Positions 23,449 to 26,592 of a stretch of 26,592 nt of DNA are shown piece after piece. The first letter of the stretch is position 1, and each line of letters starts with the position of its first letter. Origin of the DNA: Actinomycetota bacterium (GTDB lineage: Bacteria; Actinomycetota; Humimicrobiia; Humimicrobiales; Humimicrobiaceae); contig JAGYMN010000007.1 of the NCBI GenBank assembly GCA_018400395.1, forward strand, positions 1-26,592. The letters run 5' to 3'. The position numbers and the translations under genes were made by a program. Below the pieces are notes generated by a model that saw nothing but the letters and a program-made list of their open reading frames with translations, was not told the DNA's origin and searched no databases.

Positions 23449-25779
23449 TCAGTACTTCTCCCTGATAATTGCTGCAAGTTTTTCTGCATCAGGCAGGAAA
23501 AGCTTTTCCAGGTTCTGGGCCGAGGGCGGTATGCAATTTGGTGCTCCCAGCCTCTGTATAGGTGCATCCAGCCAGTCGAAGACATTCTCCTGTATGCTGG
23601 TGATAACCTCTGACATAAAGCCGCTCTGCGACACTTCCTGGGCGGTAACTATGGCTTTCCCGGTCTTTTTTACCGAGGCCGCTATTGTGTCTATGTCCAG
23701 TGGTATCAGGGTCCTAATATCAATAACTTCAGCAGATATACCATCATTTTTCAGCATATCTGCTGCCTTAATTGATTCCTCCACCATGTAGGACCAGCAC
23801 ACTATTGTAATGTCATTTCCCTCCCTTGCAACATTCGCCTTTCCTATCGGTATAAGGTATTCGTCTTCAGGTACTTTCCCCAGGCTGTTATATATTAGCT
23901 GCTGTTCAAAGAATATTACCGGGTTGTCGTCCCTTATCGCCGACTTTAATAGGCCCTTGAAATCATACGGAGTTGCCGGAGCTACAACCTTGAGTCCAGG
24001 AATATGGGTGGTAAGTGCCTCAAGTGACTGGGAATGCTGTCCTGCATACCCCTTTCCGCCTCCAATCGTGGTTCTAAGGACCATGGGGACGCTTATCTGT
24101 CCTCCTGACATATAACTCCATTTAGCTGCCTGGTTCCCTATCTGACCCAGGGCCTGCATTATAAAGTCGTTATACATTATCTCCACAATAGGTTTAAGTC
24201 CTGTCATTGCCATTCCCACCGCTGCCCCGACCATGCCGGCCTCTGATATTGATACGTTGAACACCCTGTCACGGCCAAACGTGTCAAGCAGGTCATTTGT
24301 CACCCCGAATGCTCCTCCGTAGTCTGCAATGTCTTCACCAAAGGTTATGACCCTCCCGTCCCTTGCCATTTCCTCCATTATCGCCTCTCTGACTGCAATA
24401 CGGGCGTTTATCCTGCCCTTATCATCCCTTTCATACCCCGGGAGTTTCTTTAGCGTTTTTGGGTTGGCGTACTTTTTGGGCACCTCTTTTTCTTCCTTTT
24501 CCGAGAAAAGGTAGTAAAGAATACTCTTGTCCTCAGGATAGTCTGCTGCAGATGCATATTCTGCCATGGAAGCGTTCCTGTCATATACCTTCTTTTTCAG
24601 GGTTTCTATCTCTTTTTCTGTTACTTTACCTTCAACAAAACCGGCATTTTTGATTTTATCCTCAAAGGTTGAAATCGCATCCCTCTCCCTCCAGGCGGCA
24701 AGCTCTTCCCTGTCCCGGTAGGTCAGGGGGTCTGATAAACTGTGGCCCTTATACCTGTAGGTCATAAACTCCAGAAGCACGGGCCCTTTTCCACTTCTTA
24801 TTATCTTTCTTGCCCTTTCTACCGAATCAGAAACTGCTAATATATTCATTCCATCCACAACCTCTGCATGCATGAGATCGGTATCGAAACCGGCTGCCCT
24901 TCTTGCCAGAAAGTCAATTCCTGTTGTCTCCCCCCTACACTGGCCCGACATGGCATACTGGTTGTTCACTATCCCAAATATTATAGGCACACCATGCCTG
25001 TTTTTCATAAGACCGTTTTTGAACTGTGCCATTGAAGCCAGGTTCAGGGACTCGAGGACAACGCCGTTTGAAAATGCTCCATCTCCTGCCAGGCATAAAA
25101 CAACCGCATCCTCATTTTTATATCTTACCGACATGGCAGCACCGTTGGCTATGGGAACATGCCCTCCTACTATGGCATTGGCTCCAAGGTGCCCGAGCTC
25201 AAAATCTGCTATATGCATTCCTCCGCCTACACCCCTGCAGTACCCGTGTGCCTTTCCAAATAGTTCTGCTATCATCCTGTAGGTGTGGACTTTCATAGCT
25301 TTTTCTTCCAGTTCTTCCCTGGAGTCATCATCAGATACAGCCTCTCCTATTGCATCAAGGTATATCTTTCTTCTGGACAGCAGGTCCTTAAGCTCCTGAC
25401 CGCTTAGAAGCTTTATCATGTTTGCTCCCTTGGCCATGGCATCACCGTGCCCCCTGTGGGAACTCGTTATGTAATCGCCCTTTCCTATTGCAGATATAGA
25501 ACCTGCTGAAGTCGCCTCCTGCCCTATCGAAAGATGCGTGGGGCCTACATAGCTGAAGCCTTTAAGCGGCTTATACATGCCTCCCTTTATCTGGGAAAGC
25601 ATGTCTTCCAGCGCTCTTATCATATACATCTGCTCCAGGAGGAAAAGCGCCCTTTCCCTGGTAAGGCTCTTCTGTTTTATCTCATCTTCTATGGTTTTCT
25701 GATAGCTGCAGACGGGTATCGTCTTAAAATTTAACCTGTCTTTTTTGCATTCAAATGTTGATTTGATTTGCCTGACCAT
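23449..25779 (-). CDS. Thiamine-diphosphate-dependent 2-oxoacid/acetoin dehydrogenase E1, alpha-beta fusion
   Basis: This is a 776-residue fusion of E1 alpha (residues about 40-425) and E1 beta (about 455-776). Alpha has SSHRGHGDAMAKG at 106-118, GGGMHIAD and the ThDP motif starting GDGAFSNG at 232 and ending NN at 272-273. Beta has ITFGEDIADYGGAFG (Glu482), SEAGMVGAAVGMA, GGKGYAGQHSQSLEA and a C-terminal RLGAPNCIPPS. Between HRGHG and the ELFGKAHG helix there is an extra segment of about 45 residues (121-168), not in standard E1 alpha. It decarboxylates pyruvate, branched-chain 2-oxoacids or acetoin and passes the acyl group to an E2 lipoyl protein; no E2 or E3 is in view. The ATG has GAGGAG upstream. 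Confidence 0.93.
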   Translation of the reverse strand: MVRQIKSTFECKKDRLNFKTIPVCSYQKTIEDEIKQKSLTRERALFLLEQMYMIRALEDMLSQIKGGMYKPLKGFSYVGPTHLSIGQEATSAGSISAIGKGDYITSSHRGHGDAMAKGANMIKLLSGQELKDLLSRRKIYLDAIGEAVSDDDSREELEEKAMKVHTYRMIAELFGKAHGYCRGVGGGMHIADFELGHLGANAIVGGHVPIANGAAMSVRYKNEDAVVLCLAGDGAFSNGVVLESLNLASMAQFKNGLMKNRHGVPIIFGIVNNQYAMSGQCRGETTGIDFLARRAAGFDTDLMHAEVVDGMNILAVSDSVERARKIIRSGKGPVLLEFMTYRYKGHSLSDPLTYRDREELAAWRERDAISTFEDKIKNAGFVEGKVTEKEIETLKKKVYDRNASMAEYASAADYPEDKSILYYLFSEKEEKEVPKKYANPKTLKKLPGYERDDKGRINARIAVREAIMEEMARDGRVITFGEDIADYGGAFGVTNDLLDTFGRDRVFNVSISEAGMVGAAVGMAMTGLKPIVEIMYNDFIMQALGQIGNQAAKWSYMSGGQISVPMVLRTTIGGGKGYAGQHSQSLEALTTHIPGLKVVAPATPYDFKGLLKSAIRDDNPVIFFEQQLIYNSLGKVPEDEYLIPIGKANVAREGNDITIVCWSYMVEESIKAADMLKNDGISAEVIDIRTLIPLDIDTIAASVKKTGKAIVTAQEVSQSGFMSEVITSIQENVFDWLDAPIQRLGAPNCIPPSAQNLEKLFLPDAEKLAAIIREKY

Positions 25780-25817
25780 AAATACTCCTCGTATAATAAG
25801 TTATTAATTTATAGTTG

Positions 25818-25845
25818 ATAATATTTGCTATAGAATATTAACCAA
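25818..25845 (-). promoter_or_regulatory. Promoter candidate for the fused E1 gene
   Basis: On the minus strand TTGGTT (25845-25840) and TATTAT (25823-25818) are 16 bases apart, about 40 bases before the ATG. The -10 is one mismatch from consensus; the -35 is poor. Confidence 0.35.
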
Positions 25846-25859
25846 ATAAAGCCAGGCAG

Positions 25860-26062
25860 AAAGACAAATATCAACTCCTTTTGACTGTCAAATGACAGAT
25901 CAATTAACTAAGACTATTGCTTTCTTGCTAATAACTTTAAAGTAATTATCAGAATGGTTCAGGCTGCAGAAACTGTAAGCACTGATTATAACGAGGCTTT
26001 ACTAAAAGTTATTGATCTAGCAGGAAGACTGCTTGGTAAAAAACAACGGAAAGGAAACTGCC
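25860..26062 (+). other. Non-coding left end of an IS110-family element, possible bridge RNA region
   Basis: About 200 bases without a reading frame precede the IS110 transposase. IS110-group elements encode their bridge RNA in this left non-coding end (established for IS621 and relatives). Visible structure includes a hairpin CTGTC-AAAT-GACAG (25885-25898), extended by TTGA/TCAA on the outside with one bulged base, and AGCAG-GAAGA-CTGCT (26019-26033). The exact left boundary of the element cannot be set: no terminal inverted repeat is seen and the right end is outside the window. The 283-base gap 25780-26062 otherwise holds only the E1 promoter. Confidence 0.4.
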
Positions 26063-26592
26063 ATGAAAGAAAAAGTCTATGTAGGAATCGACCTTGCCAA
26101 GGCAAATTCTAGGGTAGCCGCATTTGACACAAGCGGAGAAGCTGTATTAAAACCCTTCTCTATTACCAACTCTAAAGAGGGGATAAGAAAGCTTCTGTCA
26201 AAGCTCCCAGGCTACAAGGCCGGCCAGATAGTCTGCGGTATGGAGATAAGCTCCAACTACTGGGAAAATATGTGCTCATACCTTAAGGGGATGGGTGTGG
26301 GAGTCATACTACTTAATCCCTATCAGGTAAAGAAATACCGCCAGGCTACAGGAGCCAAGATAAAGACTGACTCTATTGATGCTGAAGCCATTGCCGGCCT
26401 TATCTCGGGCAGAAAGTATGACAGTCTTTATATCTCCGATGATACCACAGTCGAACTCAGGGAACTTGTAAGGATAAAGTATGGATTCCAGAGAAGGGTA
26501 AAAGATCTTAAAAAAAGCGTTCTAGCACTCCTTTTTCTGGTATTTCCAGAATATACCAGGATGATCACTAGACCCTTCTCCAAAGTATCTAT
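26063..26592 (+). CDS. IS110-family transposase (DEDD recombinase), 3' end outside the window
   Basis: The frame is open from the ATG at 26063 to the last base, giving 176 codons. The N-terminal RuvC-like DEDD domain is clear: VGIDLAK with Asp10, CGMEISSNYWE with Glu61, and KTDSIDAEAIA with Asp103 and Asp106. This is the catalytic part of IS110 recombinases; the C-terminal transposase_20 domain, holding the catalytic Ser, would lie beyond the window. A ribosome site AAAGGAA precedes the start. No stop codon or frameshift is present in the visible part, so the element may be active. It inserts downstream of nothing on its own strand and upstream of the divergent E1 gene. Confidence 0.93.
   Translation, partial: MKEKVYVGIDLAKANSRVAAFDTSGEAVLKPFSITNSKEGIRKLLSKLPGYKAGQIVCGMEISSNYWENMCSYLKGMGVGVILLNPYQVKKYRQATGAKIKTDSIDAEAIAGLISGRKYDSLYISDDTTVELRELVRIKYGFQRRVKDLKKSVLALLFLVFPEYTRMITRPFSKVS

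Noticed and set aside
23810..25298. Several long plus-strand frames opposite the E1 gene
   Set aside because: They are low-complexity mirror frames of a strongly conserved minus-strand enzyme.
1..26592. CRISPR array, tRNA, rRNA or prophage
   Set aside because: No regularly spaced repeats, cloverleaf-like segments, ribosomal RNA signatures or phage structural genes were seen on either strand.

Overview
This window looks like chromosomal DNA of an anaerobic or facultative bacterium from a poorly sampled lineage. The DNA is AT-rich, with heavy use of ATA (Ile) and AGG/AGA (Arg) codons, genes are tightly packed, and TTG/GTG starts are frequent. A GlnR-like orphan regulator beside a type I-alpha glutamine synthetase is reminiscent of Actinobacteriota, but I cannot assign a phylum from sequence alone. 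No rRNA, tRNA or CRISPR array was seen.

Layout. Positions 1-1610 (+): the end of a metallophosphoesterase and a ParB/sulfiredoxin-fold protein. Positions 1622-8594 (-): one tight operon read right to left, nuoA-nuoB-nuoCD-nuoH-nuoI-nuoJ-nuoK-one antiporter-like subunit-DUF1287. The order is that of a complex I operon with the NADH module (E, F, G) and two of the three antiporter subunits absent. Positions 8726-11134 (+): an AI-2E family permease and an MFS carrier. Positions 11150-15863: a DUF1295 membrane enzyme (-), a LOG-like protein (+), a PHP phosphoesterase (-), an inositol monophosphatase-family enzyme with a DUF2085 membrane protein (+), and a PAP2-like membrane protein (-). Positions 16031-19960 (+): NAD synthetase, the GlnR-like regulator and glnA, a nitrogen/NAD block. 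Positions 20060-25779 (-): a VIT1/CCC1-like carrier, an SPFH/band 7 protein, a stand-alone Lrp/AsnC ligand-binding domain, a mannitol-1-phosphate dehydrogenase-family enzyme, and a fused alpha-beta E1 component of a 2-oxoacid or acetoin dehydrogenase. Positions about 25860-26592 (+): the left end and first 176 codons of an IS110-family element cut by the window edge.

The most unusual object is the complex I-like operon. The fold-level family signatures are clear, but residues normally essential for proton pumping, quinone binding and the N2 cluster are replaced: NuoK and NuoA have lost their membrane glutamates/aspartate, NuoH its quinone-cavity acidic residues, the antiporter-like subunit its TM5 Glu and TM7/TM8 Lys, NuoB one of the two tandem Cys, and NuoD the HRG histidine. 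The two ferredoxin-type clusters of NuoI are intact. This suggests a repurposed electron-transfer complex rather than a conventional pump. A second unexpected feature is a NAD synthetase whose glutaminase-domain nucleophile Cys is a Ser. All comparisons with family consensus were made from memory and by eye.
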